A DNA stretch of 35,730 nucleotides from Nitratifractor sp. Lineage in GTDB: Bacteria > Campylobacterota > Campylobacteria > Campylobacterales > Sulfurovaceae. Below the pieces are notes generated by a model that had not been told where the DNA came from, ran no database searches, and saw only the letters and a list, made by a program, of their open reading frames with translations. The stretch covers positions 1-35,730 of the forward strand of contig WFNP01000060.1 in NCBI GenBank assembly GCA_015488535.1, given 5' to 3'. Position numbers and translations under genes: made by a program. Shown here piece after piece: positions 1 to 7,876 of this stretch. Every line of letters starts with the position of its first letter. The first letter of the stretch is position 1.

Positions 1-30
1 CCCCTTGGATAATCAAATACTCTTCATCGG

Positions 31-56
31 GAGTGGGACTTCAGTCCCACTCTTTT
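31..56 (+). terminator. Rho-independent terminator of an off-window plus-strand gene
   Basis: A perfect 9-bp stem, GAGTGGGAC (31-39) and GTCCCACTC (44-52), closes a TTCA tetraloop and is followed directly by TTTT (53-56). The T-run lies on the plus-strand side, so it should terminate a plus-strand transcript coming from the left of the window. On the minus strand the same hairpin has no T-run, so it is a poorer terminator for the sensor kinase operon ending at 117. Confidence 0.75.
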
Positions 57-116
57 AAAATTTATCTTCGAGCCATTTAATATCAAAAAGTCTAAAGATA
101 TCATTATTATCTGATA

Positions 117-1196
117 CTATCTGGCAGATATACCGTCTAAAATAATATTTGATAAATTCAAATCAACTCTTGTGCCACCCTCTTTGGATCTTTTAATATC
201 TATATCTATATTTAGTTGGGTAGATAGTTTTTTGACTATATTCATACCCAATCCACTTCCCTCTCTTTTGGATTCTCTGTAAAATCTTTTAAATACTTTT
301 TTGGGCTCTTTTATGCCTATACCATTATCCTCAATAGCAAGGATTTTACTCTCTTTATCAAAGATTATATTTACAATGGCATTATCATCTTTGGCATATT
401 TGGCTGCATTTTCTATGATATTATCTATTATTCTTGTAAATTCTCTCTTTCTTGTCATAATAGCAGTTTGAGGTATTTTAAAATTAAAAGTTGTATTTGG
501 ATATCCGGCTTTTACCAACTCTGCTCTCTCTTTAATAATGGTTTCTAAATCTATTCTCTCCTCTTTGGCATATCTTCTATCTAAAAACTCTCTAAGATTT
601 TGTTGGAGTGCTACAATGTTATCAATACTCTTTTCAATCCTATCCAAAGCCTTAGAATCTGGTAACTTGCGACGCAAAGAGGCACTATTTAATCTAATAA
701 CCGAAAGTGGAGTATTAAAATCGTGCAATATATCTCTGGCAAACTCTTCAGTAGTATGCAAAGCTCTTTTTAGTGGCAAGAGAGAGTATAGAGAAAATAG
801 CAAAGATAAAACAGATGATATTATTAATGATAGTATATATTTATAAATAGATGACATAAGAATATTTCGTTTTATTTTCAGATATTGAGTTGTAGGTAAT
901 ATTATGCGAAGTCTAAAATCATCTGATGCGGGTATGGCAAAATCAGCATATAGATAATTTTTATTTTGAGTTAATTTGTCTTCAATTGAGCTGTGATTAA
1001 TATCTACAAAATCCATTTTATACTCTTTGCAGTCAAGATTGTAACTGCAAACTTTCATCTTCTTGTAGATATCATCCTCTTTTTGAGCCAATACTCTTGA
1101 ATAATCATAATAGAGAATAATCGCAAATAGAGTAGATAGGGATATAAAAAACAGAGAAAAGCTCTTGATTAACGCTTCTCTTTCAGCACTCTTCAA
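117..1196 (-). CDS. Two-component sensor histidine kinase (HAMP-less)
   Basis: This is an inner-membrane sensor kinase that should autophosphorylate on a histidine and pass phosphate to the response regulator encoded just upstream. A first membrane helix covers residues 12-30. A small periplasmic region of about 80 residues contains two close cysteines, C50 and C56, that could form a disulfide. A second helix covers about 116-142. The dimerisation helix follows almost directly, with no room for a full HAMP domain. Its H-box (DILHDFNTPLSVI) puts the phospho-acceptor at H158 in place of the usual SHELRTP. The ATPase domain shows the N-box (NIIENAAKYA), G1 (EDNGIGI) and G2 (GSGLGMNIV). The start is TTG and overlaps the regulator by 14 bases; a GGAG lies 12 nt upstream, a slightly long spacing. 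The signal sensed is unknown. Confidence 0.9.
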   Translation of the reverse strand: MKSAEREALIKSFSLFFISLSTLFAIILYYDYSRVLAQKEDDIYKKMKVCSYNLDCKEYKMDFVDINHSSIEDKLTQNKNYLYADFAIPASDDFRLRIILPTTQYLKIKRNILMSSIYKYILSLIISSVLSLLFSLYSLLPLKRALHTTEEFARDILHDFNTPLSVIRLNSASLRRKLPDSKALDRIEKSIDNIVALQQNLREFLDRRYAKEERIDLETIIKERAELVKAGYPNTTFNFKIPQTAIMTRKREFTRIIDNIIENAAKYAKDDNAIVNIIFDKESKILAIEDNGIGIKEPKKVFKRFYRESKREGSGLGMNIVKKLSTQLNIDIDIKRSKEGGTRVDLNLSNIILDGISAR

Positions 1197-1827
1197 TGAT
1201 ATATCCGACTCCTCTAATACTCTTTATGGGTAATCCTGTCTTTTTCCTCAGACTGTTTATTGCTACTCTCAAAGCCACATCTGACGGTGTTTGTAAAATA
1301 TCCATCAATCTCTCTCTATCCACTACCTGCCCTCTGGCTTCAAAGAGAGCTTGAACCAGTTTTTCTGCTACACCTGTAAGCACTATAGATTCATCTTGAG
1401 GGGTTTGCAGTTTGTGAAACTCTGGATAATATTTCCAGGAGCCACACGCTAAAAACTTCTCATTGTTAGTATTAGAGTCTAGTCTGGTTTTTATTCTGAT
1501 TAATAACTCTTCCGGATAAAAAGGCTTTTTAATATAATCAAATGCTCCACTCTCAAACCCTTTGGATATCCACTCCAAATCAACCCTTGCACTTACAAAA
1601 ATGGCAGGAGTTTTATCTTCACCCTCTCTTAGAGCTTTGAGCAACTCTGTGCCGTCCATTCCTGGCACCCCAATATCAAAAACATACATATCATAACTAT
1701 TTTCAAATGTTAAATCCAAAACTTCATCTGAGGTAGTTGCCAATGTTACATCATATCCTTCATCTTCAAGCATCTCTTGAAGAGTCTCTCCAAGCATCTC
1801 ATCATCTTCAAGTAACAGTATCTTCAT
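1183..1827 (-). CDS. OmpR-family response regulator
   Basis: This 214-aa DNA-binding response regulator is the cognate partner of the downstream kinase. The receiver domain (1-115) has the acidic pocket E7/D8/D9, phospho-acceptor D51 (in FDIGVPGMDG), S79 and K101 before a proline. The C-terminal winged helix (about 125-212) ends with the typical RGVGY hairpin. The ATG has an AAGGA ribosome-binding site, and only 9 bases separate it from the barrel gene upstream. That makes co-transcription with the two envelope genes very likely. The kinase and regulator follow their probable targets in the operon, which suggests autoregulation (inference). Confidence 0.93.
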   Translation of the reverse strand: MKILLLEDDEMLGETLQEMLEDEGYDVTLATTSDEVLDLTFENSYDMYVFDIGVPGMDGTELLKALREGEDKTPAIFVSARVDLEWISKGFESGAFDYIKKPFYPEELLIRIKTRLDSNTNNEKFLACGSWKYYPEFHKLQTPQDESIVLTGVAEKLVQALFEARGQVVDRERLMDILQTPSDVALRVAINSLRKKTGLPIKSIRGVGYIIEEC

Positions 1828-1836
1828 CTCTTATCC

Positions 1837-2760
1837 TTAGAAATAATAACCAACAGACAATGAAAATCCATGCTCATAATCCAATCCCTTTACATTATTT
1901 ACAAATGATGCCGTAGAGAACCAGTGTCCGTCAATATCATAATAAAAATACAGACTGCTTGTCTTTATATCTTTTGTCCAGTCATACTCTTTTGATGAAT
2001 ATGAGTATGTAAAACTTCCATATAATTTGTTAGATAGATAAAATCCGGCACCGCCATAGAGTGAATAGTTATCTTTAAGCCCTTCATACCTTCCATCAAC
2101 TCCTGCAAATCTGTATGAAGCTCCCAAGTATGGATTGAAATAATCTTTATGATAACTGCTAAATATTGACAAACCGGCATCAACTCTTTTCTTATCATAG
2201 CCTTCAAGATGAGGCAATACTACCCCTGCTCCTACTTTGATATGAAGATGTTTGTCATATTTGTAATTGTAATAGCCCCAAAGTTTTGTATCATTAAATC
2301 TACTCTCACTATAATCTCTTTTACTGTCAAATGCAGAAAATAGAGACAGAGAAAAATTACCTTTATAGTAATCAATGGCAATATTCTCTTCTATACTGCC
2401 ACTTCCAAATTTACTGAGTCCCAAAGATATATCATAGTGTGAAGTTGGCTTATTCTCTTGGGGTATTTCAGAAACTACTTCTGTAGGTATGTTGTCTTGC
2501 TTTGAATATATCTTTTTTCTTACCTGTCTGCTCTCTTTTTTAACTCTTTTTTTCTTAGCTTTTTGTGTATGACTCTCATTTTTATTATCTTTTTTGACAA
2601 GAGATTTTATAGTGCAACCACTCTCATTGACCAAATCACTAAATGGTGTATTTGGACATTTATCTACACTGTCATCTACCCCGTCAAGGTCGCTATCTAC
2701 ATAGCCATAAAGGAAAAATGCTGATAATAACATAATCAATAAGAGTCTCAACACTACCAT
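1837..2760 (-). CDS. Outer-membrane beta-barrel protein with thrombospondin type-3 segment
   Basis: The 307-aa protein has an N-terminal signal peptide (about 1-20, hydrophobic LLLIMLLSAFFLYG). Next comes a calcium-binding-type thrombospondin type-3 segment (YVDSDLDGVDDSVDKCPNTP, about 20-40) and a Lys/Arg-rich linker (about 55-100). From about 110 to the end it has alternating aromatic/polar strands typical of an outer-membrane barrel, and it ends in VGYYF with a terminal Phe, the usual BAM recognition signal. TSP3 segments often sit next to OmpA-type domains, but no OmpA peptidoglycan motif is visible here. The ATG overlaps the preceding gene by 7 bases. It is probably a porin-like or adhesive surface barrel; its substrate is unknown. 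Confidence 0.75.
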   Translation of the reverse strand: MVVLRLLLIMLLSAFFLYGYVDSDLDGVDDSVDKCPNTPFSDLVNESGCTIKSLVKKDNKNESHTQKAKKKRVKKESRQVRKKIYSKQDNIPTEVVSEIPQENKPTSHYDISLGLSKFGSGSIEENIAIDYYKGNFSLSLFSAFDSKRDYSESRFNDTKLWGYYNYKYDKHLHIKVGAGVVLPHLEGYDKKRVDAGLSIFSSYHKDYFNPYLGASYRFAGVDGRYEGLKDNYSLYGGAGFYLSNKLYGSFTYSYSSKEYDWTKDIKTSSLYFYYDIDGHWFSTASFVNNVKGLDYEHGFSLSVGYYF

Positions 2761-3752
2761 CTACCTCCATTATCAGTAGATGATTCACCGCCAGATGATG
2801 GTGGTGGGGCATCATTATGGGGTTGAGATTCTGAATGATTCTCATAACTGTTGTGACTCTCTTGTGTCTGAATATCTGCAGAGCCTCTGTCATTATCCAT
2901 CTCTACTTTGCCTGACATATCTACTCTATCAGGCATAGCAGGATTTGTAACTGCTTTATCTGTTTTGAATATTACTTCTGTGTTTTTGATGTGTGGAGAG
3001 ACTATCGGTCTGCTTTGTGTTATATTTGGATTTGTAACTGCTTTATCTGTTTTAAATACCACTTCTGTATTTTTGATATGATGAGAAACTATCGGTTGTT
3101 TTGGTGAGATATCAGAATTTGTAATCGCTTTCTCTCTATTATCTTTCAATGTATCCAATGGCTTATTATTTACAATATCATTCTTACTATTATCCATTTC
3201 GCCATTATCTACCGCCACATGTTCATCTATATTTGGTTCAACAGTGGGTCTGCTATTTACAGACGGTCTGTCAATAGTGACTTCTCTGTGAGCTTTGACA
3301 ATATTTTGCTCTATCATCTGCTCAACACGGTGATTGCTATGGTGTATCACTCCTCCCATATCATTGACTACATTGATTACACTGTGATGATTGCTTATCT
3401 CTATCCTGTCTTGTAAATGCTCTATACCTCTATTATGTGTGACAATACTGTTTACTCTCTTGGTATAAGAAGCTTTTGCACTTCTTCTGACCTTTTTGTG
3501 AGTTATACCTTTGTTAGAGTGTGCAATAGATGTGCGGAGCTTCCTTATGGCTCTGATTCTTTCTGCTCTATTGAGGCTGAATAATCTTTTTTTCAGATTA
3601 TTCATCAACTTCACTCTCTCTTTTGGCGGTGCTGATTTGATTTTCATAATTTCAGCATCAAGACTTGTCCCAGCATGAAGAGAAAACATTCCTAAGAACA
3701 TCATCGTAACAATAGTGGCGATTACATTCTGCATATTTTTCATCTCATTCAT
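2754..3752 (-). CDS. Exported repeat-containing periplasmic protein, Spy/CpxP-like N-terminus (tentative)
   Basis: This 332-aa protein begins with a signal peptide (hydrophobic about 9-25, then SLHAG). Residues 30-75 form a charged helical stretch (PPKERVKLMNNLKKRLF, then LNRAERIRAIRKLR). The pattern recalls Spy/CpxP-type LTXXQ periplasmic helices; this resemblance is by eye only. The middle is rich in His and Asn. It carries a 29-residue tandem repeat around KNTEVVFKTDKAVTNP. The tail is Pro/Gly/Ser-rich and ends GGRW. It is first in the operon with the barrel protein and the two-component system. The start is uncertain: ATG 3752 or ATG 3743, neither with a strong ribosome-binding site. Function unknown; a periplasmic accessory or stress-sensing partner is an inference from context. 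Confidence 0.65.
   Translation of the reverse strand: MNEMKNMQNVIATIVTMMFLGMFSLHAGTSLDAEIMKIKSAPPKERVKLMNNLKKRLFSLNRAERIRAIRKLRTSIAHSNKGITHKKVRRSAKASYTKRVNSIVTHNRGIEHLQDRIEISNHHSVINVVNDMGGVIHHSNHRVEQMIEQNIVKAHREVTIDRPSVNSRPTVEPNIDEHVAVDNGEMDNSKNDIVNNKPLDTLKDNREKAITNSDISPKQPIVSHHIKNTEVVFKTDKAVTNPNITQSRPIVSPHIKNTEVIFKTDKAVTNPAMPDRVDMSGKVEMDNDRGSADIQTQESHNSYENHSESQPHNDAPPPSSGGESSTDNGGRW
2941..3140 (-). repeat. 87-bp in-frame tandem repeat, about 2.3 copies
   Basis: Near-identical units start at 2941, 3028 and, in degenerate form, 3115, an exact spacing of 87 bases (29 codons). Each begins on the plus strand with a version of GGATTTGTAACTGCTTTATC; the third copy reads GAATTTGTAATCGCTTT. The repeats lie inside the exported protein gene and encode KAVTNP-type units. 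The two full copies differ mostly at third codon positions, consistent with an old duplication held by selection on the protein. Confidence 0.85.
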
Positions 3753-3792
3753 ACTGCAACTTTACAATAAGTCTGTTAGTTAATAGTTAAAT

Positions 3793-4542
3793 TCATTTAT
3801 TTAACTCTTTTTTAAGTATTACAAGTGTTTTGTCTGCTGTATCAGAATAGAGTTCTATATCTTCAATCTCCACTTTTAGCATACCTGAAACTTGTAAAAT
3901 ATCCTCTATCGAGTGATAAAACTGCATAATCCTCTCTTGCTGTTTTTGATAGAGTCCATTTTCAGTTTTGCTAAACAATGTAAATTTTGATTGATGAATA
4001 CCACTTACATACTCTCCATCTATTGCCAAAAATTTATCACCCTCATCTACAATCAAACTACCGTTACTTATCTCTTCAAAACCATAGAGTGTATTTATAT
4101 CAAATAAAAAATATCCTCCATCATTTAACCTCTCATAGACACACTTCATAAATTTTTCCAACTCAAATGGAGGAATATAATTTAGCATATCAAAGATTGC
4201 TGTAATAACATCAAACTTTTCATCCAATTGACATATATCAACAGCTTTGGCATCTACCCCTTTTGCTTTGGCTCTCTCTACCATTTGAGGACTCAAATCT
4301 ATACCTTTTAATGTTTTATTGGGATATACTTTTGAGATACCTGCCAAAAAATTTCCATTTCCACAACCCAAATCCAGCAAAGAATCAAATTTAATATTTT
4401 GCAACTTTTCAAGATACTTTTCATACAGAGTCGGTGCTACTTCACCAATTTCTGTCATCTCCTCAATAATTGCATATAGGTCCAGAGCCTTTGGCTTATT
4501 TTTATAATCATCTGGATGAAACAACATCGCTAATCTTTTCAT
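3793..4542 (-). CDS. Class I SAM-dependent methyltransferase
   Basis: Motif I (LLDLGCGNGNFLAGI) is the SAM-binding loop. It is followed by the acidic end of strand 2 (KGIDLSPQM) and the post-motif region FDVITAIFDMLNYI, a standard Rossmann methyltransferase core. Substrate is unknown; the fold resembles small cytosolic methyltransferases of the Methyltransf_25/UbiE type. The start is unclear. ATGs at 4560, 4542 and 4527 are in frame, all inside the 3' end of hisG, and none has a clear ribosome-binding site. I use 4542, where the sequence begins MKRLAMLF. The overlap with hisG implies translational coupling. It is the last gene of the htpX-dedA-coaX-hisG run. Confidence 0.82.
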   Translation of the reverse strand: MKRLAMLFHPDDYKNKPKALDLYAIIEEMTEIGEVAPTLYEKYLEKLQNIKFDSLLDLGCGNGNFLAGISKVYPNKTLKGIDLSPQMVERAKAKGVDAKAVDICQLDEKFDVITAIFDMLNYIPPFELEKFMKCVYERLNDGGYFLFDINTLYGFEEISNGSLIVDEGDKFLAIDGEYVSGIHQSKFTLFSKTENGLYQKQQERIMQFYHSIEDILQVSGMLKVEIEDIELYSDTADKTLVILKKELNK

Positions 4543-5125
4543 AAAGGTCCAAAATAGCATCTTTTTTGGAATAGAAGCTATTTTTATTGGCTATCAAGTG
4601 AGCAGATGAATCCATAATATCTTGAGCCACCTTTAAACCATTCTCTTTCATAGTGGTTCCAGTCTCTACAATATCCACAATAGCATCAGCAAGTCCTACA
4701 AGAGGAGCCAACTCAATAGAGCCATAAAGTTTGATTATCTCAACCCCAACAGCCTTTGAAGCAAAATAGTTTCTGGTAATATTTACCATCTTTGTAGCCA
4801 CTTTTATATCTGGTCTGCTCCAATCCAAGGTATCATCATTTTTAATACCAATTGCTACTTTGCACTTGCCAAGTTGCATATCAAGCATATCAATAATATC
4901 CAACTCTTTTTCTGTAATTACATCAAGTCCCACTACTCCCAAATCAGCAGAGCCATACTCCACATAGGTCGGCACATCCTGATTGCGGACATTCAAAAAC
5001 CTAAAACCTCCCTTTTCCATAATAAGTTTTCGGCTCTCAAATTTGAAATCACCTCCAAATATCTCTGAAAATATATCCAATGTCTCTTCGGCTATTCTGC
5101 CTTTGGGTAGTGCTATTGTAAGCAT
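4508..5125 (-). CDS. hisG: ATP phosphoribosyltransferase, short form (histidine biosynthesis)
   Basis: HisG condenses ATP and PRPP in the first step of histidine synthesis. The protein starts MLTIALPKGRI, typical of the family, and carries the PRPP-binding segment DAIVDIVETGTTMKENGL near residue 155. At 205 aa it is the short form, which lacks the C-terminal regulatory domain and in other bacteria works as a complex with HisZ. No hisZ is in this window, so it must be elsewhere if the enzyme is active. ATG 5125 has an AAAGGA about 11 nt upstream, and 7 bases separate it from coaX. Confidence 0.95.
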   Translation of the reverse strand: MLTIALPKGRIAEETLDIFSEIFGGDFKFESRKLIMEKGGFRFLNVRNQDVPTYVEYGSADLGVVGLDVITEKELDIIDMLDMQLGKCKVAIGIKNDDTLDWSRPDIKVATKMVNITRNYFASKAVGVEIIKLYGSIELAPLVGLADAIVDIVETGTTMKENGLKVAQDIMDSSAHLIANKNSFYSKKDAILDLYEKISDVVSSR

Positions 5126-5132
5126 ACTTATA

Positions 5133-5753
5133 CTATTCCTTTATTTTATTATTGGCAATAGCTTTTGCCATACCTTGAAAAACAAGAGTCTCATCATATA
5201 TAGATTTTGTTATAAATTGTGATAAAAATTTACCATCTCCGCCACATATCCAAATATCCAAATCTTCTCTTATATCTGAAATCAGGGCAATAATTGGTGC
5301 GATTATACCATATCCAATCTGTGCCTTTGTGCCAAGTGGTGGAGTTGTATATGAAAAATCCGGCTCAATAGATAAAACATTTGATATATTTTTAAAAGAC
5401 TCTTTCAAACTCTTTATACCCGGTATTATCGCTCCACCTTTATATATGTCACGCTTTACAATATCAATAGTAATAGCACTACCTGCATCAATATATAATC
5501 CATCTCCTTTTGAGAGACTCAATGCTCTTCTATCTACTCCCATACCCTCATAAAACCCTTGCATTACAAGCCAAGAGGATATATCTATCCAGTTTGGAAT
5601 ATCTTTTAGCAATTTGGAGACAGAAGAATTTACAGATATATAATAGAGTTTTTTATCTTTATATCTATCTATTGCCTCTTTATGATTTAAGTGATATATT
5701 TTATTACCATCTTTTATATGAGTTCTACTGTTACCAATATCAGCAAGTATCAA
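5133..5753 (-). CDS. coaX: Type III pantothenate kinase
   Basis: CoaX phosphorylates pantothenate in the first step of coenzyme A synthesis. The ASKHA-fold motifs are present: N-terminal [13 protein letters not shown] (phosphate 1), [15 protein letters not shown] (phosphate 2 with the catalytic Asp) and GGAIIPGI. A late ICGGDGKFL motif binds the nucleotide. At 206 aa it is shorter than the roughly 250-aa enzyme of Bacillus or Thermotoga and matches the short form seen in epsilonproteobacteria. The start is TTG at 5753, in a TTGA overlap with the dedA stop, so it is probably translationally coupled. Confidence 0.92.
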   Translation of the reverse strand: MILADIGNSRTHIKDGNKIYHLNHKEAIDRYKDKKLYYISVNSSVSKLLKDIPNWIDISSWLVMQGFYEGMGVDRRALSLSKGDGLYIDAGSAITIDIVKRDIYKGGAIIPGIKSLKESFKNISNVLSIEPDFSYTTPPLGTKAQIGYGIIAPIIALISDIREDLDIWICGGDGKFLSQFITKSIYDETLVFQGMAKAIANNKIKE

Positions 5754-6355
5754 GGTCTGCCTCCAAATTTGTGGCGAAGAGTATAAAAGAGAGTAAGCAA
5801 AGATATAAAAATAAGAGCCAATATTACAGCATTATGTAAATACTCTTTAACCAACTCTTCATTTGAGCCTATAAAATATCCCAAAAGTGCCAATATTGTT
5901 ACCCAGATACCGGCTCCAAGTGCTGTATATAGTATAAATTTTGAGATTGACATTTTTGCAAGTCCGGCAGGTAAAGATATATATTGTCTAATTCCCGGAA
6001 TTAATCTACCATTAAATGTGGATATCTCTCCGTGTTTATCAAAAAATTTTTCCAACTTTTTAAGGCTATCTTCTCTTAAAAAGATATATTTACCATATTT
6101 TTGCAAAAATGCTCTGCCAAAATGTTTGGCTAAATAGTAGTTAAAACCAGCTCCGACCACAGAGCCGAATATACCACTACATATGGCTATATATATATTC
6201 ATATCCCCTTTATATGCCAAATAACCAGCCGGTATCATCACCACTTCACTGGGAAATGGAAAAAAAGAACTCTCCAAAAACATAGCTGTAAATATGCCAA
6301 TATATCCCAATTGAGAAACAATATTTACAATATAATTTATGATATCGTGTAACAT
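5750..6355 (-). CDS. DedA-family membrane protein
   Basis: This is a 201-aa inner-membrane protein of the DedA/SNARE-associated family. Some members are undecaprenyl-phosphate or phospholipid flippases, and others affect envelope stress and pH tolerance. Visible family features are [14 protein letters not shown] early on, the re-entrant segment [17 protein letters not shown], the motif [19 protein letters not shown], and hydrophobic helices at 10-30, 50-70, 140-160 and 170-195. It overlaps htpX by one base (TAATG) and coaX by four. A second related protein is encoded at 12724. Confidence 0.92.
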   Translation of the reverse strand: MLHDIINYIVNIVSQLGYIGIFTAMFLESSFFPFPSEVVMIPAGYLAYKGDMNIYIAICSGIFGSVVGAGFNYYLAKHFGRAFLQKYGKYIFLREDSLKKLEKFFDKHGEISTFNGRLIPGIRQYISLPAGLAKMSISKFILYTALGAGIWVTILALLGYFIGSNEELVKEYLHNAVILALIFISLLTLFYTLRHKFGGRP

Positions 6356-7200
6356 TAAGCTCTGTATCTCAATTCTTGTTTTATCTCTTCAAGTCTCTCA
6401 ATTCTCTCTTCGGTAGTGGGGTGAGTTCTAAACAGGTTACCTATTGCACTGCCCATTCCACTAAATGGATTGACTATAAACATATGAGCAGTTGATGGAT
6501 CTGCATCGTGAATTACTCCCTCTCTTGCATAATTTTCCAATTTGCTCAATGCACTCTGTAGCCACTCAGGATGTCCGGTAATTTCTGCTGCTCCTCTGTC
6601 TGCTTCAAACTCTCTTGAGCGGCTGATACTCATCTGTATAATAGTAGCAGCAAGAGGCATAATAATCATCAAAATCAAATCTACCAAAAAGTTTCTATCT
6701 CTATCACCACCGAAAAACATACCAAAATTAGCAAGCATTGATATAGCTCCGGCAATAGTAGCTGCTACTGTTCCTATTAAGATATCATAATGTTTGATAT
6801 GACTAAGCTCATGAGCAATTACCCCCTCTATCTCCTCTTCATCAAGTAGATTGAGTAATCCTTCTGTTACAGCAACTGCTGCATGCTCATAGTCTCTACC
6901 GGTAGCAAAAGCATTTGGCACAGGATCTGGGATAATATATAGCTTTGGCATAGGTAGATTTGCTTTTCTTGTAAGCCCTCTGACGATATCATACAATCCA
7001 GGAGCATTACTCTCATCTACCGGTATGGCATCATAGTGAGCCAATACCTGCTTGTCACTGTAGTAGTAGGCATAAAAATTCATTCCAGCTGCAAATATAA
7101 AGGCTATTATCATACCAACTTTACCGCCTATTAAACCACCAAACCATATAAACAGCAGTGTCAAAGCTGTCATCAAAAAGTAAGTCTTAAACTTCTCCAT
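6355..7200 (-). CDS. htpX: Membrane M48 zinc metalloprotease HtpX
   Basis: HtpX is an inner-membrane protease that degrades misfolded membrane proteins with its active site facing the cytoplasm. The zinc site is [13 protein letters not shown] (HExxH); the third ligand glutamate is in [19 protein letters not shown]. Two hydrophobic N-terminal helices (about 8-45) and two after the HExxH motif match the family layout, and 281 aa is a normal length. ATG 7200 has an AAGGAG site (aataAGGAGtcaaaATG) and follows a -10 box at 7230-7235. It opens a dense operon with dedA, coaX, hisG and the methyltransferase. Confidence 0.94.
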   Translation of the reverse strand: MEKFKTYFLMTALTLLFIWFGGLIGGKVGMIIAFIFAAGMNFYAYYYSDKQVLAHYDAIPVDESNAPGLYDIVRGLTRKANLPMPKLYIIPDPVPNAFATGRDYEHAAVAVTEGLLNLLDEEEIEGVIAHELSHIKHYDILIGTVAATIAGAISMLANFGMFFGGDRDRNFLVDLILMIIMPLAATIIQMSISRSREFEADRGAAEITGHPEWLQSALSKLENYAREGVIHDADPSTAHMFIVNPFSGMGSAIGNLFRTHPTTEERIERLEEIKQELRYRA

Positions 7201-7229
7201 TTTGACTCCTTATTTTTTATTTTTGGTTT

Positions 7230-7235
7230 ATTATA
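7230..7235 (-). promoter_or_regulatory. Probable -10 box for the htpX operon
   Basis: The minus strand reads TATAAT, a perfect consensus, 30 bases ahead of the htpX ATG. This predicts a transcription start near 7223 and a leader of about 23 nt holding the ribosome-binding site. No clear -35 box is seen, as is usual for epsilonproteobacterial housekeeping promoters. Confidence 0.55.
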
Positions 7236-7292
7236 GCAATAAATTAGTATATTGGTATATTGGTTATTAGTTATTGGAGATAGGATATCTAT

Positions 7293-7568
7293 TTATATCT
7301 CTTCTATTTCCATATGCCATATAAATTCACCAAAACCGTTATCCAATACTCTCTCTATACTTTGCCTTATTTGAGCTGAGTGTTTTTTGTCATGTGATAG
7401 CCAAACCAGAGCAATTTCTGCCTCTTTGGCATACTCACCGCTGATATCCAGCACAGATATATTAAATTTTTTTAATCTATCCTTGATAGAGTTTACTATA
7501 CGCCTTCTGCCTTTTAGAGAATGGGCTTGAGGTATTTCTATTGTGATTGTGGCGTATGAGATAGTCAC
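7293..7568 (-). CDS. DUF503 (YlxP-like) family protein
   Basis: This small cytosolic protein (91 aa from GTG 7568) matches the DUF503 pattern: a beta strand, then AHSLKGRRRIVNSIKDRLKKF, then NISVLDISGEYAKEAEIALVWLS and an amphipathic C-terminal half. The Bacillus relative YlxP lies in the nusA-infB-rbfA cluster and is thought to act near the ribosome; the true role is unsettled. Two starts are possible. TTG 7574 leaves only 2 nt after a strong GGAGG (7577-7581). GTG 7568 leaves 8 nt and is preferred. It is separated from htpX by about 90 bases holding the htpX promoter. Confidence 0.85.
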   Translation of the reverse strand: MTISYATITIEIPQAHSLKGRRRIVNSIKDRLKKFNISVLDISGEYAKEAEIALVWLSHDKKHSAQIRQSIERVLDNGFGEFIWHMEIEEI

Positions 7569-7645
7569 AGCCAATCCCTCCTCTAAAGTATATATGTTTT
7601 ATTTTCTTTCATAAAAAAATACCAAAATATTATAAAAACAAGCCT

Positions 7646-7674
7646 TGACATAGTAAATTGAAAAATATTTTATC
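7646..7674 (+). promoter_or_regulatory. Candidate sigma-70 promoter in spacer
   Basis: A perfect TTGACA (7646-7651) is followed after 17 bases by TTTTAT (7669-7674), four of six matches to TATAAT. It points to the plus strand and would start a transcript near 7681 that runs through the hairpin at 7710-7757 toward the toxin-antitoxin pair. The region is very AT-rich, so the match may be chance. Confidence 0.3.
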
Positions 7675-7709
7675 ACTTCCCTTGATAAATATAATGACTT
7701 AATAAGACC

Positions 7710-7757
7710 TTTCATAGAGGCTGACAGCATAACATCTGTCTAATAGCTCCTATGAAA
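7710..7757 (+). other. Long imperfect hairpin in intergenic spacer (possible structured RNA)
   Basis: TTTCATAG (7710-7717) pairs with CTATGAAA (7750-7757). After one A/C mismatch, GGCT (7719-7722) pairs with AGCT (7745-7748) with one G-U. After a 4-base bulge (7741-7744), GACAG (7723-7727) pairs with CTGTC (7736-7740) around an 8-base loop. That makes 17 pairs in 48 bases, in a 300-base stretch (7575-7876) that holds no gene. No T-run follows, so it is not a simple terminator. It could be a small RNA, an attenuator or a mobile-repeat remnant. Confidence 0.4.
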
Positions 7758-7823
7758 AACTACTAGTATTTAGATGCCAAGTTAAGTTTTAGACACTATT
7801 TTTTATATAACACCACAATTTTC

Positions 7824-7848
7824 TTATATCATCTATATATGATATAAT
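7824..7848 (+). promoter_or_regulatory. -10 box with overlapping palindrome (toxin-antitoxin operator)
   Basis: TATAAT (7843-7848) lies 28 bases before the antitoxin start. It is overlapped by a perfect inverted repeat, TTATATCAT (7824-7832) and ATGATATAA (7839-7847), with a 6-base spacer. Toxin-antitoxin operons are typically repressed by the antitoxin or the complex binding such a palindrome over the promoter, so this is a good operator candidate. AT-richness raises the chance of a coincidental palindrome. Confidence 0.55.
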
Positions 7849-7876
7849 CAAAAAAGATTAACTAAAAGGTAAGTCT

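Noticed and set aside
1-30. 3' end of a plus-strand gene before the terminator
   Set aside because: Thirty bases are too few to identify a gene; only the terminator itself can be supported.
7575-7876. Missed small gene in the 300-base spacer
   Set aside because: I found no convincing frame with a ribosome-binding site; stops are frequent in all frames and the notable content is the hairpin and promoter-like elements.
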